From: an uncultured Oscillospiraceae bacterium
Lineage (GTDB): Bacteria > Bacillota > Clostridia > Oscillospirales > Acutalibacteraceae
DNA length: 27,909 nucleotides
NCBI GenBank assembly: GCA_900545655.1
Contig: UQZY01000023.1
Location: 1-27,909, forward strand
Direction of reading: 5' to 3'
Shown here piece after piece: positions 13,537 to 21,919 of the stretch; within the stretch, counting starts at the first letter, position 1, and the number at the start of each line of letters is the position of its first letter. The notes beneath the pieces were generated by a model. That model had not been told where the DNA came from. It worked only from the letters and a program-made list of their open reading frames with translations, and made no database searches. The position numbers were made by a program, and so were the translations under genes.

Positions 13537-16500
13537 ATGAAATTTAATTTTAAAATACAACAATACCAGACGGATGCTGTTGATGCGGTTGTGAGAGTCT
13601 TTAACGGACAGAGATTTCACGACCGGACAACCTATATCCGTGACCTCGGTAAGGTTAAGCTGAATAAGAATGCATCGGGTCAAGATATCTACGAGGGTGA
13701 ACAGATATCCAATATGACCGACGATGACTACGACCTTACATCGGACACGGGATATAAAAATGAGATTATTGAGCTTTCGGATGACCAAATTCTCAGGAAT
13801 ATACATACGATTCAAAGCGAGAACAATATAAAACTTTCTCCGTCGTTGGTAAAAGATTTCGGCAGATGCAGCCTTGATATTGAAATGGAAACCGGTACAG
13901 GTAAAACCTATGTTTATATCAAGACGATGTTTGAGCTGAACAAAAAATACGGCTGGAGCAAGTTCATTGTTGTTGTTCCGAGTATTGCTATCCGTGAGGG
14001 CGTAAAGAAATCATTTGAAATCACAGCCGAACACTTTATGGAACACTACGGCAAAAAGGCTCGTTTCTTTATTTATAACAGCTCGAATCTCAATCAACTG
14101 GATAACTTTTCAAGCAGTTCCGGTATCAATGTAATGATTATCAATACCCAGGCTTTTGCTTCATCACTTAAAGAGGACGGAAGAAGCAAAGAGGCTCGTA
14201 TTATCTATTCAAAGCGTGATGAGTTTGCTTCACGCCGACCGATTGATGTAATAGCTGCAAATAGACCGATTATTATTCTTGACGAACCGCAGAAAATGGG
14301 CGGTGAGGTAACACAAAAAGCATTAAAGAACTTCAATCCTCTTTTTAGCTTGAACTATTCGGCAACGCACGTAAAGCATCATAACCTTGTTTATGTGCTG
14401 GATGCGCTTGATGCGTACAATAAAAAGTTGGTTAAGAGAATTGATGTCAAGGGTTTTAAAGTCGTAAATTTTAGTGGAACAAACAGTTATCTTTTTCTTG
14501 AGCAAATTGTACTTTCAGAGAACAAGCCTCCGAGAGCTAAAATCGAACTTGAAATTGCAAATAACAAATCAAGGAAGAGAAAAATCAGAACTTTTGACAT
14601 GGGAGACGACCTTTACCGTGCATCTAACGAGATGGAACAGTACAAGGGATACACGGTTTCCGACATTGACCCCGAGGGTAAGGTGGTTACTTTCACAAAC
14701 GGTGTGGTTATTCACGTCGGAGAGATTATGGGCGATGTTTCTGAAAAGGATATGCGCCGAATCCAAATCAGAGAAACGATACTTTCGCATTTTGAAAAGG
14801 AAGAAAGTCTTTACAACAAGGGAATAAAATGCCTTTCACTTTTCTTCATTGATGAGGTTGCAAAGTATCGCCGGTACGATGAGGACGGCAATGAGACACT
14901 CGGAGAATATGGCGTTATGTTTGAGCAAGAGTATCAAAGCGTTCTGAACGACTACATAACAATGTTTGACACGCCGTATCAGAAGTATTTGAAATCAATG
15001 TGCATGGATGCATCAGTTGTACACCGAGGATATTTCAGCATTGATAAGAAATCGGGACACTGTATTGACAGCCCGACTAAAAGAAATTCAGAATTCTCGG
15101 ATGATATTTCCGCTTATGATTTGATTCTAAAGAATAAGGAAAGGCTTCTTTCTTTCGATGAGCCGACAAGATTTATATTCTCTCACTCCGCTCTTCGTGA
15201 GGGATGGGACAACCCTAATGTTTTCCAAATTTGTACGTTGAAACATTCAGACAGTAAGACTACCAAGCGGCAGGAAGTCGGACGTGGTCTGAGACTTTGC
15301 GTAAATCAATTCGGAAACAGAATGGATGTTCAAAGCTGCGGAAGTATGGTTCATGACATCAATAAGCTGACAGTCGTGGCAACTGAAAGCTATGAAAAAT
15401 ACGTTGATGATTTGCAGAAGGGTATCAAGACTGCTCTTTATGACAGACCGACATCTGCTTCATCCGAATATTTCAAAGGCAAGTATGTTAAGGTTGACGG
15501 CGAACCCGCTCTTATTGATGAAAGAACTGCCAAATCGATTGAATTTTATCTTATTCAGAACGGCTATGTTGATGAGGATAGCAAGGTTACCGATAAATAC
15601 CGCTCTGATTTAGCAAACAATAATCTTGCAAAATTGCCGGATAAACTTGTTCCGATGGCTGACGGAATACATGGACTTGTGCAAGCCGTGTATGACGACA
15701 GCGTGCTTGCCGAAATGTTTGCCGACGGACATAAGACCAAGGTCACTCAAAATAAGCTCAATGATAATTTCTACAAGAAAGAGTTTCAAACGCTTTGGAA
15801 TGAAATCAATCATAAATACGCATATATGGTTGATTTTGACAGTGATGAGTTGATTAGCAAAGCGGTTTCGGCTATTGACAGCAGGCTGTATGTTTCTGAG
15901 CTTCAGTACACAACGACGGTCGGACAGCAGAAAGCTCAGATGAATGAATATGAGGTTGAGCGCGGAGACTCCTTCACAAAAGAAAAGACAAAGACAAAAA
16001 CACTCAAGCACGCTGCGACCAGCAGTGTAAAATATGACCTTGTCGGAAAGGTTGCCGAGGGAACAAAGCTGACAAGAAAATCCGCAGCGGCAATACTTCG
16101 CAGTATTGACAAGCTGTATATGTTTAAATTTAATCCGGAAGAATTTATTTCCAAGGTCGTTAAGATTATCAATGAGGAAAAGGCAACCACGATTGTTGAG
16201 CATATCTCATATAACACAATTGACGGTAAGTATGATGATAATATTTTCACCGCAGAAAAGAATTCACAGAGCTTTGATAAGGCTTTTGTGGCGAAGAAAG
16301 CAATTCAAGATTATGTTTTCACAGACGGTTATGCCGAGGAAAGCACTGAAAAGCGTTTTGCCAAAAGCTTGGATATAGCGGATGAGGTATGTGTTTACGC
16401 CAAACTGCCAAAGGCATTTCATATTCCTACGCCGGTAGGTAATTATTCGCCGGACTGGGCTATTGCCTTTAAGGAAGGCTCGGTAAAGCATATATACTTT

Positions 16501-16665
16501 ATAGCCGAAACTAAAGGTACGATGGACAGCATCGAACTGAGAGGCATAGAAAAAGCAAAAACAGATTGTGCTAAAGTTCTTTACAACAAGCTTTCTACAA
16601 GCAAAGTTCGATATGATGTTGTAAATTGCTATGAAAAACTGCTCGATATCGTAAATAAGGATTGA
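13537..16665 (+). CDS. res: Type III restriction enzyme Res, helicase-nuclease (1042 aa)
   Basis: SF2 motifs are complete: METGTGKT (117-124), DEPQ (249-252), SATH (275-278) and QEVGRGLR (579-586). The C-terminal PD-(D/E)xK nuclease is intact, with P972-D973 and E991-T-K993 in SPDWAI...IAETKG. Length is typical of EcoP1/EcoP15 Res (about 970-1000) with a modest extension. Res with Mod uses ATP to slide from unmodified sites and cuts when two complexes meet. The ATG follows AGAGG within AGAGGTTTGCAAC. The 12-bp distance to the DRHyd-like gene and 19 bp to the McrB gene argue for one transcript. There is no frameshift or early stop. Confidence 0.93.
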   Translation: MKFNFKIQQYQTDAVDAVVRVFNGQRFHDRTTYIRDLGKVKLNKNASGQDIYEGEQISNMTDDDYDLTSDTGYKNEIIELSDDQILRNIHTIQSENNIKLSPSLVKDFGRCSLDIEMETGTGKTYVYIKTMFELNKKYGWSKFIVVVPSIAIREGVKKSFEITAEHFMEHYGKKARFFIYNSSNLNQLDNFSSSSGINVMIINTQAFASSLKEDGRSKEARIIYSKRDEFASRRPIDVIAANRPIIILDEPQKMGGEVTQKALKNFNPLFSLNYSATHVKHHNLVYVLDALDAYNKKLVKRIDVKGFKVVNFSGTNSYLFLEQIVLSENKPPRAKIELEIANNKSRKRKIRTFDMGDDLYRASNEMEQYKGYTVSDIDPEGKVVTFTNGVVIHVGEIMGDVSEKDMRRIQIRETILSHFEKEESLYNKGIKCLSLFFIDEVAKYRRYDEDGNETLGEYGVMFEQEYQSVLNDYITMFDTPYQKYLKSMCMDASVVHRGYFSIDKKSGHCIDSPTKRNSEFSDDISAYDLILKNKERLLSFDEPTRFIFSHSALREGWDNPNVFQICTLKHSDSKTTKRQEVGRGLRLCVNQFGNRMDVQSCGSMVHDINKLTVVATESYEKYVDDLQKGIKTALYDRPTSASSEYFKGKYVKVDGEPALIDERTAKSIEFYLIQNGYVDEDSKVTDKYRSDLANNNLAKLPDKLVPMADGIHGLVQAVYDDSVLAEMFADGHKTKVTQNKLNDNFYKKEFQTLWNEINHKYAYMVDFDSDELISKAVSAIDSRLYVSELQYTTTVGQQKAQMNEYEVERGDSFTKEKTKTKTLKHAATSSVKYDLVGKVAEGTKLTRKSAAAILRSIDKLYMFKFNPEEFISKVVKIINEEKATTIVEHISYNTIDGKYDDNIFTAEKNSQSFDKAFVAKKAIQDYVFTDGYAEESTEKRFAKSLDIADEVCVYAKLPKAFHIPTPVGNYSPDWAIAFKEGSVKHIYFIAETKGTMDSIELRGIEKAKTDCAKVLYNKLSTSKVRYDVVNCYEKLLDIVNKD

Positions 16666-16684
16666 GAGTATCCGGAGGAGAAAG

Positions 16685-19462
16685 ATGATTAACAAAGAAA
16701 AGCTCAGAAGAGCGATTGAGGATTACAAAAAGGATTTCGGCGAGAGATTTAAAGATGAAAAGTACAAATGGGAAGCGGTAAAGTATTTCCAAGACAACTG
16801 GGACATTGATGCAAAAAACTTTTCGGCTATGCTTAAAAATGCACTGTCAAAGACCGAGAACCTTCTTGTTGCAAGCAGATGGTTCCCGGAAGGTATGATT
16901 GAACAGTTTGCAACCGAAGAGCCGGAAACAGTCAGAGAAATGTTTATTGAACTTTTTGACGAAGAGCAGGATATTTATGTGCGAATCGATGCTTTCAAGA
17001 ATAAGTCCAATGAGCTTTTGCTGAAATACGGAAACGGTGCATCAAATCACTATCAGGACGAGCACGCCATCAGTGTATATTTGAGACATTACTATCCCGA
17101 CAGGTATTATATATACAAGTTTGGCGAAATGAAGAAGGTCGCTTCCGTAATTGATGCCGACTACACTTTTAAAAAGGGAGATTACGAGAACAATTTCAAA
17201 AACGGTCAGAAAATGTATGAAGAAGTTCGGCTCGAACTGTTAAACGACAGCGAACTTGCCGATATGCTTTTTGCTGAACTTTCGGATGACTGTTATCAGG
17301 ACCGTGAGTTGAATATTCTTGCCGGTGACGTCGGATTCTACATAGACAAGTTTTACAGCGAAAAACCGATTGCACCGGAAGCGACTGAAAACAAATCGGA
17401 TGCTCAGTTTATTCGTTGGATGAAGCCGATATTGGTTGCGCTAAAGCAGCTCAACGGTAGCGGAACTCCAAAGGAAGTTAGAGATGTCATTATAAAAAAT
17501 GAAAACCTCACTGATGAAGAGGTAACCGAAGTAAGGGGAAAAACCAAGGTTAACAAGTTCCAAAATGATGTTGCGTTTGCAAGGAGTTATCTTGTTAAAG
17601 GCGGTTATATTGATAATTCAAAGCACGGTATTTGGTCACTTACCGATGCAGGATGGAATGTTGATATGACGGATTCTCTTGCTTCAAGTATCTTTTTGAA
17701 CAACGCAAAGGAGTTAAATGCTTTACGCAAGAACAAGAAGAAATATCAATGGGTCAATTTTTACAGTGAACTTGCCGATGCGTTGCTTCCGTATAAGAAT
17801 GACCGACAGGCATTGATGTCGATACTTAAGAAGATTTATTCAGAAGTCGGAATGAATTATCCGTTTAAAGAGCGCGGAGAAACGGATTATGACGATATAT
17901 GTCCGTTTACAACTTTCAGTGCGTTTAATAAAGAAATTAAAGATAAAAATCGCATTGCTTTGCTTAAACAATTTGCAACACATTTTTCACTTAAAGAGGA
18001 CGTGCCGGTTGAATTTAACGGTATTCCTTTTACTATGAATTTAAGTTCAAGTTTCTTTGCCTACAAAGAAAACCGCGGAGAACATGATATAGACAATCTG
18101 TGGAACTTATTTGAAAAAGCTCTGTCGTATTCAAAGGACAGCAGCGAAACAAACAGAGCAGAATTTATCAACGCATATGACACGGTTATCAAGCAAAAAC
18201 AGGTGAAGTGGAATATCACAATGGGTCTTTACTGGATTAGACCGAATACTTTTATAAATCTTGATTCTACAAATCGTGCCTTTGTTCAGAATTCGGCAAA
18301 TTTATCCGATGATTTTGCCGAAATCTTTAAAAATCTTGATAATGGTGTCCCTTCGGGTGAAGAATATATCTCAATGTGTGAGCAGGCAAACGCCGAATTG
18401 AGCAGCGGAAATTATGATTACAATAATTTTCCGGAGCTTTCATATGCCGCTTGGACGAGCTTTAAGAATGATTCAGACACTGATACTGCCGCACCTGATG
18501 AAGAACCCGCGGGAAATGAGAACAAGGCATATACAAGGGATGATTTCCTTAATGACGTATTTATGGAATCGAAAGAATATGACCGACTTGTCGGCTTGCT
18601 TGAGATGAAGTACAACGTCATTCTTCAAGGCGCGCCCGGTGTGGGAAAAACTTATGCGGCAAAAAGACTTGCTTATTCGATTATGGGCGAGGAGGACGAA
18701 AGCCGTATTAAATTTGTGCAGTTCCATCAGAGCTATTCCTATGAAGATTTTATTCAGGGATACAGACCGACCGATAATGGTGGCTTCGTTCTGAAAAACG
18801 GCGTATTCTATGACTTCTGCCATAAGGCGGAGAACGATATTGACAGGCCGTATTTCTTTATTATCGACGAAATCAACCGTGGAAATCTGAGCAAAATTCT
18901 CGGTGAACTTATGATGCTTATTGAGAAAGACCACAGAGGCGAGAGGCTTAATTTGCTCTATTCAAATGAGGAATTCTGCGTTCCGAAAAATATCCGCATC
19001 ATCGGAATGATGAACACCGCAGACCGCAGTCTTGCAATGATGGACTATGCTCTTCGCAGAAGATTTGCTTTCTATAGTTTCAAGCCGGCGTTTGAAAACA
19101 ATGATAACAATGAGAATAATGAAAACAATGGTAACAATGATAAAAATGGAAACAAAAAGTTCGAAGCATATATAAATAGCAAACATAATTATAAATTTAA
19201 AGCCCTTATAAATGCTGTAAAAGAGTTGAACAAAAAGATTGCCGATGATGACAATTTAGGTGAGGGGTTCAAAATCGGACACAGCTATTTCTGCACCGAC
19301 GAGGATATCACCGATGAATGGCTTAACAATGTTATTGAGTATGAGATTAAACCGCTTATCAGTGAGTATTGGTTTGATGAACCTGAAAAAGCCAGAAATC
19401 AAATAGACGACCTAAAGAAAATAATAAATAAAGCAACAGATTCAAATGGAGCAGAACAATGA
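16685..19462 (+). CDS. mcrB-like: McrB-type GTPase with Mrr_N winged helix (925 aa)
   Basis: Three parts are visible. Residues 1 to about 225 form an N-terminal helical region of unknown family (PEGMIEQF, IYKFGEM). Residues about 240-330 match the Mrr_N winged helix (RWMKPILVALKQL, GTPKEVRDVI, ARSYLVKGGYID, GIWSLTDAGW). A second recognition-type region (about 355-550, ICPFTTFSAFNKEI) precedes the AAA+ GTPase: Walker A GAPGVGKT (649-656), Walker B IIDEINRGN (D728-E729) and McrB signature MNTADRS (776-782). The family forms hexameric GTP-driven motors that stimulate McrC on DNA with modified cytosine or other chosen sites; the recognition target here is unknown. An asparagine-rich insert lies after the RRRFAF arginine cluster. 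ATG after GGAGG; the last bases overlap mcrC by four (ATGA). Confidence 0.92.
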   Translation: MINKEKLRRAIEDYKKDFGERFKDEKYKWEAVKYFQDNWDIDAKNFSAMLKNALSKTENLLVASRWFPEGMIEQFATEEPETVREMFIELFDEEQDIYVRIDAFKNKSNELLLKYGNGASNHYQDEHAISVYLRHYYPDRYYIYKFGEMKKVASVIDADYTFKKGDYENNFKNGQKMYEEVRLELLNDSELADMLFAELSDDCYQDRELNILAGDVGFYIDKFYSEKPIAPEATENKSDAQFIRWMKPILVALKQLNGSGTPKEVRDVIIKNENLTDEEVTEVRGKTKVNKFQNDVAFARSYLVKGGYIDNSKHGIWSLTDAGWNVDMTDSLASSIFLNNAKELNALRKNKKKYQWVNFYSELADALLPYKNDRQALMSILKKIYSEVGMNYPFKERGETDYDDICPFTTFSAFNKEIKDKNRIALLKQFATHFSLKEDVPVEFNGIPFTMNLSSSFFAYKENRGEHDIDNLWNLFEKALSYSKDSSETNRAEFINAYDTVIKQKQVKWNITMGLYWIRPNTFINLDSTNRAFVQNSANLSDDFAEIFKNLDNGVPSGEEYISMCEQANAELSSGNYDYNNFPELSYAAWTSFKNDSDTDTAAPDEEPAGNENKAYTRDDFLNDVFMESKEYDRLVGLLEMKYNVILQGAPGVGKTYAAKRLAYSIMGEEDESRIKFVQFHQSYSYEDFIQGYRPTDNGGFVLKNGVFYDFCHKAENDIDRPYFFIIDEINRGNLSKILGELMMLIEKDHRGERLNLLYSNEEFCVPKNIRIIGMMNTADRSLAMMDYALRRRFAFYSFKPAFENNDNNENNENNGNNDKNGNKKFEAYINSKHNYKFKALINAVKELNKKIADDDNLGEGFKIGHSYFCTDEDITDEWLNNVIEYEIKPLISEYWFDEPEKARNQIDDLKKIINKATDSNGAEQ
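19097..19150 (+). repeat. Six-copy 9-bp tandem repeat inside mcrB-like gene
   Basis: Units of AA(C/T)AATGAT type, six in a row, encode N-N-(D/E/G) triplets, followed by K-N-G. The unit is a multiple of three, so copy-number changes keep the reading frame and only alter the length of a flexible Asn-rich linker in the AAA+ domain. Confidence 0.85.
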
Positions 19463-20499
19463 TTCCAATTAAAAATGTGTATTATATGCTCTCATACGCT
19501 TTCAAGATTTTGAACAAGCAGGGATACAAAAAAGTTGCAACCGAAAAATTTGAAAATTTTGCAGACCTTTGTTCGGCGATACTAATCAATGGTACGAGTT
19601 CATTGATTAAAAAGGGTCTTGGACGTGAGTATGTTTTGAAGACGGAAACCACAGCAGCCGTTAAAGGCAAAATTGACATATCTTCTTCAATAAAAGAACA
19701 GTCGATGATTAAAAGACGGCTGGTTTGTGAGTATGATGATTTTTCCGAAAACTCGTATATGAATCGAATAATCAAAACGACTATGTTGAAGCTTCTTCAT
19801 GCCGATATTGCGAAAGAGCGAAAGAATGCGAAAGAGCGAAAGAACAAGCTCCGCAAACTGTTGATGTATTTTGCAAATGTTGATGTGCTTGATGTCAACT
19901 TGATTAACTGGAACGTTAGAATTGACCGCAACAATCAGGAATACAGAATGTTGATTTCGATTTGCAATCTGATTATTAACGGACTGCTTCAGACACAGTC
20001 GGATGGCAAAGTCAAAATGATGGATTTTCTTGATGAACAGCGTATGTGCAGACTATATGAGAAATTCCTGCTTGAATATTATCGGAAAGAGCATCCGGAA
20101 ATTCGGGTGTCAGCGTCTCAAATTCCGTGGGATACAGATGATGGGTACAGAGAAATGCTCCCTGTTATGCAAAGCGACATTATGCTGAAAAAGGGGGAAA
20201 AGACGCTTGTAATAGATGCGAAGTATTATTTGCATACAACGCAGAAGCGATATGATGTAAACACCTTACACTCAGGGAATCTGTATCAGATATTTGCTTA
20301 TGTAAAAAACCTCGATACAGAGAGAACCGGAAATGTGTCCGGAATGTTGCTCTATGCAAAGACAGACGAAGTAGTGTTACCAAACAACGAATACAAAATG
20401 GGTGGCAATGCTATTTCTGTGAAAACGCTTGATTTGGACTGCGACTTTTCAGAGATTAGAAAGCAGTTGGATGATATTGTGGCAGTATATTTTAATTAA
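19459..20499 (+). CDS. mcrC-like: McrC-type PD-(D/E)xK nuclease subunit (346 aa)
   Basis: The N-terminal MIPIKNVYYMLSYAF is the usual opening of McrC-family proteins of the LlaJI/McrC group. The nuclease motif is intact: D240 in MQSDIML, then D253-A-K255 in VIDAKYY, followed by a conserved GNLYQIFAY helix. McrC docks on the McrB hexamer, stimulates GTP hydrolysis and cuts DNA. Its ATG lies inside the McrB stop region (four-base overlap), so the two are made in a coupled ratio. A perfect AKERKN duplication (two copies of an 18-bp repeat, 19810-19845) extends a basic helix. Length matches the family. Confidence 0.92.
   Translation: MIPIKNVYYMLSYAFKILNKQGYKKVATEKFENFADLCSAILINGTSSLIKKGLGREYVLKTETTAAVKGKIDISSSIKEQSMIKRRLVCEYDDFSENSYMNRIIKTTMLKLLHADIAKERKNAKERKNKLRKLLMYFANVDVLDVNLINWNVRIDRNNQEYRMLISICNLIINGLLQTQSDGKVKMMDFLDEQRMCRLYEKFLLEYYRKEHPEIRVSASQIPWDTDDGYREMLPVMQSDIMLKKGEKTLVIDAKYYLHTTQKRYDVNTLHSGNLYQIFAYVKNLDTERTGNVSGMLLYAKTDEVVLPNNEYKMGGNAISVKTLDLDCDFSEIRKQLDDIVAVYFN
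19810..19845 (+). repeat. 18-bp tandem duplication inside mcrC-like gene
   Basis: Two adjacent copies (19810-19827 and 19828-19845) differ only in the last base (AAT versus AAC) and both encode AKERKN. Each copy is itself built of the shorter GCGAAAGA motif. The frame is kept. This looks like a recent slippage event and is unlikely to disrupt the catalytic core. Confidence 0.85.
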
Positions 20500-20529
20500 A
20501 TAGATTATGTAAAAGGAAATGAGATTGAC

Positions 20530-21294
20530 ATGGGTGAAATAATTAAAATTGATAACGAAAAAAATAATGAGATTATGCAAATGAATCATCAGTTTATACA
20601 AAGTGTACTTTTTGATTGGGATAAGATAAGTGATGAGAGTTATCTTACAAGAATTGATGCACTCTATAAGGTCAAAAAAATTGATTTTATGAAGCCGATT
20701 ACATTGTTTGTCGGTGAAAACGGAAGCGGAAAATCGACTTTGCTTGAGGCGATAGCCGTTGCACATGGATTCAATCCGGAGGGCGGAACTAAGAATTATT
20801 GCTTTTCGACGCATGACACGCACTCGGAACTCTGCAATGCTATAACGATTGCAAAAGGGTACAGGAAAGAAAAATGGGGTTATTTTTTAAGAGCGGAAAG
20901 TTTTTATAATGTTGCAACACAGGAGGAGGAATATGCCGACTTCGCACATCCTTCGGAGGAGTACCACAATAGGTCGCACGGGGAGAGCTTCCTGAAGATG
21001 GTACAGAATAATATACAACCTAACGGACTGTATTTTCTTGATGAGCCGGAGGCGGCATTATCTCCGCAAAGGCAGTTGACGCTGCTGGCTGAGATTTACA
21101 GATGCGCAAGCGACGGTGCGCAATTTATTATAGCAACGCATTCGCCGATTTTGCTCGGTATCCCGAATGCCGAAATCTTTAGCTTTGATAATGGAAAAAT
21201 TCACACCTGCCGGTATGAAGAAACCGAAAGCTACAAGGTTACAGAGCTGTTTATAAATAACCGCAAAAGGTTATTGGAAAATCTGCTGGATTGA
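20530..21294 (+). CDS. ABC/SMC-type predicted ATPase, COG3910-like (254 aa)
   Basis: A single compact ABC-type ATPase: Walker A GENGSGKST (62-70), signature-like SHGESFLK (149-156), Walker B YFLDEPEAALS (168-178) and H-loop ATHSP (H204). The coiled-coil arms of SMC or RecN proteins are absent. The size and the EPEAALSP block fit the predicted ATPase family COG3910, often found beside restriction or toxin genes. Function is unproven; it could sense DNA ends or ring-like intermediates, or gate the nucleases upstream. It begins 30 bp after mcrC (AAAGGAAATGAG before ATG) and is followed by a small coiled-coil gene in the same transcript. It has no attached nuclease (no OLD/TOPRIM or HNH domain), so any effect must come from partners. 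Confidence 0.85.
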   Translation: MGEIIKIDNEKNNEIMQMNHQFIQSVLFDWDKISDESYLTRIDALYKVKKIDFMKPITLFVGENGSGKSTLLEAIAVAHGFNPEGGTKNYCFSTHDTHSELCNAITIAKGYRKEKWGYFLRAESFYNVATQEEEYADFAHPSEEYHNRSHGESFLKMVQNNIQPNGLYFLDEPEAALSPQRQLTLLAEIYRCASDGAQFIIATHSPILLGIPNAEIFSFDNGKIHTCRYEETESYKVTELFINNRKRLLENLLD

Positions 21295-21326
21295 TGGTTT
21301 GAATAGATTTTCTTGAGGTGAAAATT

Positions 21327-21587
21327 ATGGATGAAAGTGAAACTGAAGAATTGTTTATAGCGCAAGGGGAGGAGCATACTATGCCTAAAGCCGGTGAAGA
21401 TGAACAGCCTGCTAAAACGGATATAATTATTTTTCCTGACTTTGAAAAGCTCAAAAATGAGGTTGAGAAGATTCGTACAGAGTTGTCGATGCTTTTACTT
21501 GAGCGTGATGAATTGCAGTTTGTCATATGCCGTAATATTGAAAACGGATACACACCTAAGATTGACAACTTGAAGTATAAGGCATAA
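21327..21587 (+). CDS. Small acidic coiled-coil protein (86 aa)
   Basis: Residues 1-35 are acidic and probably disordered (MDESETEELF, GEDEQPAKTD). From about 40 a helix/coiled coil runs (FEKLKNEVEKIRTELSMLLL, then ERDELQFV). The motif L-x-x-E-V-E-K-(I/L)-R-T-E-L-S-x-L-x-x-E-R-D-E-L is familiar to me from small proteins in gut Clostridia, where the C-terminus seems longer, so this copy may be shortened; I hold that loosely. I chose the ATG at 21327 with GAGG eight bases before it; the GTG at 21318 overlaps that site. It sits between the ATPase and the operon terminator, so it is the last gene of the operon. Function unknown. Confidence 0.65.
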   Translation: MDESETEELFIAQGEEHTMPKAGEDEQPAKTDIIIFPDFEKLKNEVEKIRTELSMLLLERDELQFVICRNIENGYTPKIDNLKYKA

Positions 21588-21593
21588 ACACAG

Positions 21594-21633
21594 ACCCGAC
21601 TGTCGGTTAAATCCGGCGGCCGGGTGTTTTTTC
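21594..21633 (+). terminator. Terminator of the defence operon
   Basis: ACCCGACTGTCGG (21594-21606) pairs with CCGGCGGCCGGGT (21613-21625) with two wobbles and one mismatch, followed by GTTTTTTCTTTT. It comes directly after the small coiled-coil gene and closes a transcript that starts near 5610. Confidence 0.85.
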
Positions 21634-21740
21634 TTTTCGTGGTCGTTTGATTTGCGGCGTTATTGAAGGCAGTTGCTGTTGGAGGGAGGAGGGGAGAGTT
21701 GAGCGCCGCCGGTAGAGTCCAAGCGACCGAAAACATTGGT

Positions 21741-21835
21741 AAAATGACAAGATGACAGCCTTTTCTAAAAGGTATATATAATTTTATTTTTATATACTTT
21801 TTTATTATCCTGTCATTCTGTCATTTTGTCACAAG
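21741..21835. other. Iteron-bearing inverted repeat, candidate replication origin
   Basis: Left arm: AAAATGACAAGATGACAG (21741-21758). Right arm: CTGTCATTCTGTCATTTT (21810-21827), then TGTCA. The right side holds three TGTCATT-type units at 8-bp period; the left holds two in inverse orientation. The inverted match continues inward through AAAAGGTATATATA and TATATACTTTTTT, leaving an AT-only centre. Iterons around an AT-rich unwinding region, about 85 bp from a primase-helicase gene, resemble origins of P4-like elements and small replicons. Alternatively it is a bidirectional termination structure between the convergent operons. The gene-free stretch 21634-21740 shows nothing else; 21836-21919 is the tail of the helicase gene's downstream region. 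Confidence 0.5.
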
Positions 21836-21919
21836 AACTCTTCAGAAGCAATGTTTTTGGGAGCAGTAACAGCAAAAGACCTCGCAGAAGTATTGATTCT
21901 GCGAAGTTTTTGGAGCAAT

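Noticed and set aside
15610..16203. 197-residue minus-strand open frame within res
   Set aside because: Shadow of the strongly supported res coding sequence; no ribosome site or recognisable motif.
19097..19150. Phase-variable on/off tract in the mcrB-like gene
   Set aside because: The unit is 9 bp, so gain or loss of copies preserves the frame and cannot switch the gene off.
5575..21633. Assignment to DISARM or BREX
   Set aside because: No DUF1998 protein, PglZ phosphatase, BrxC-type ATPase or PglX-type methylase is present; the methylase and nuclease are type III Mod/Res.
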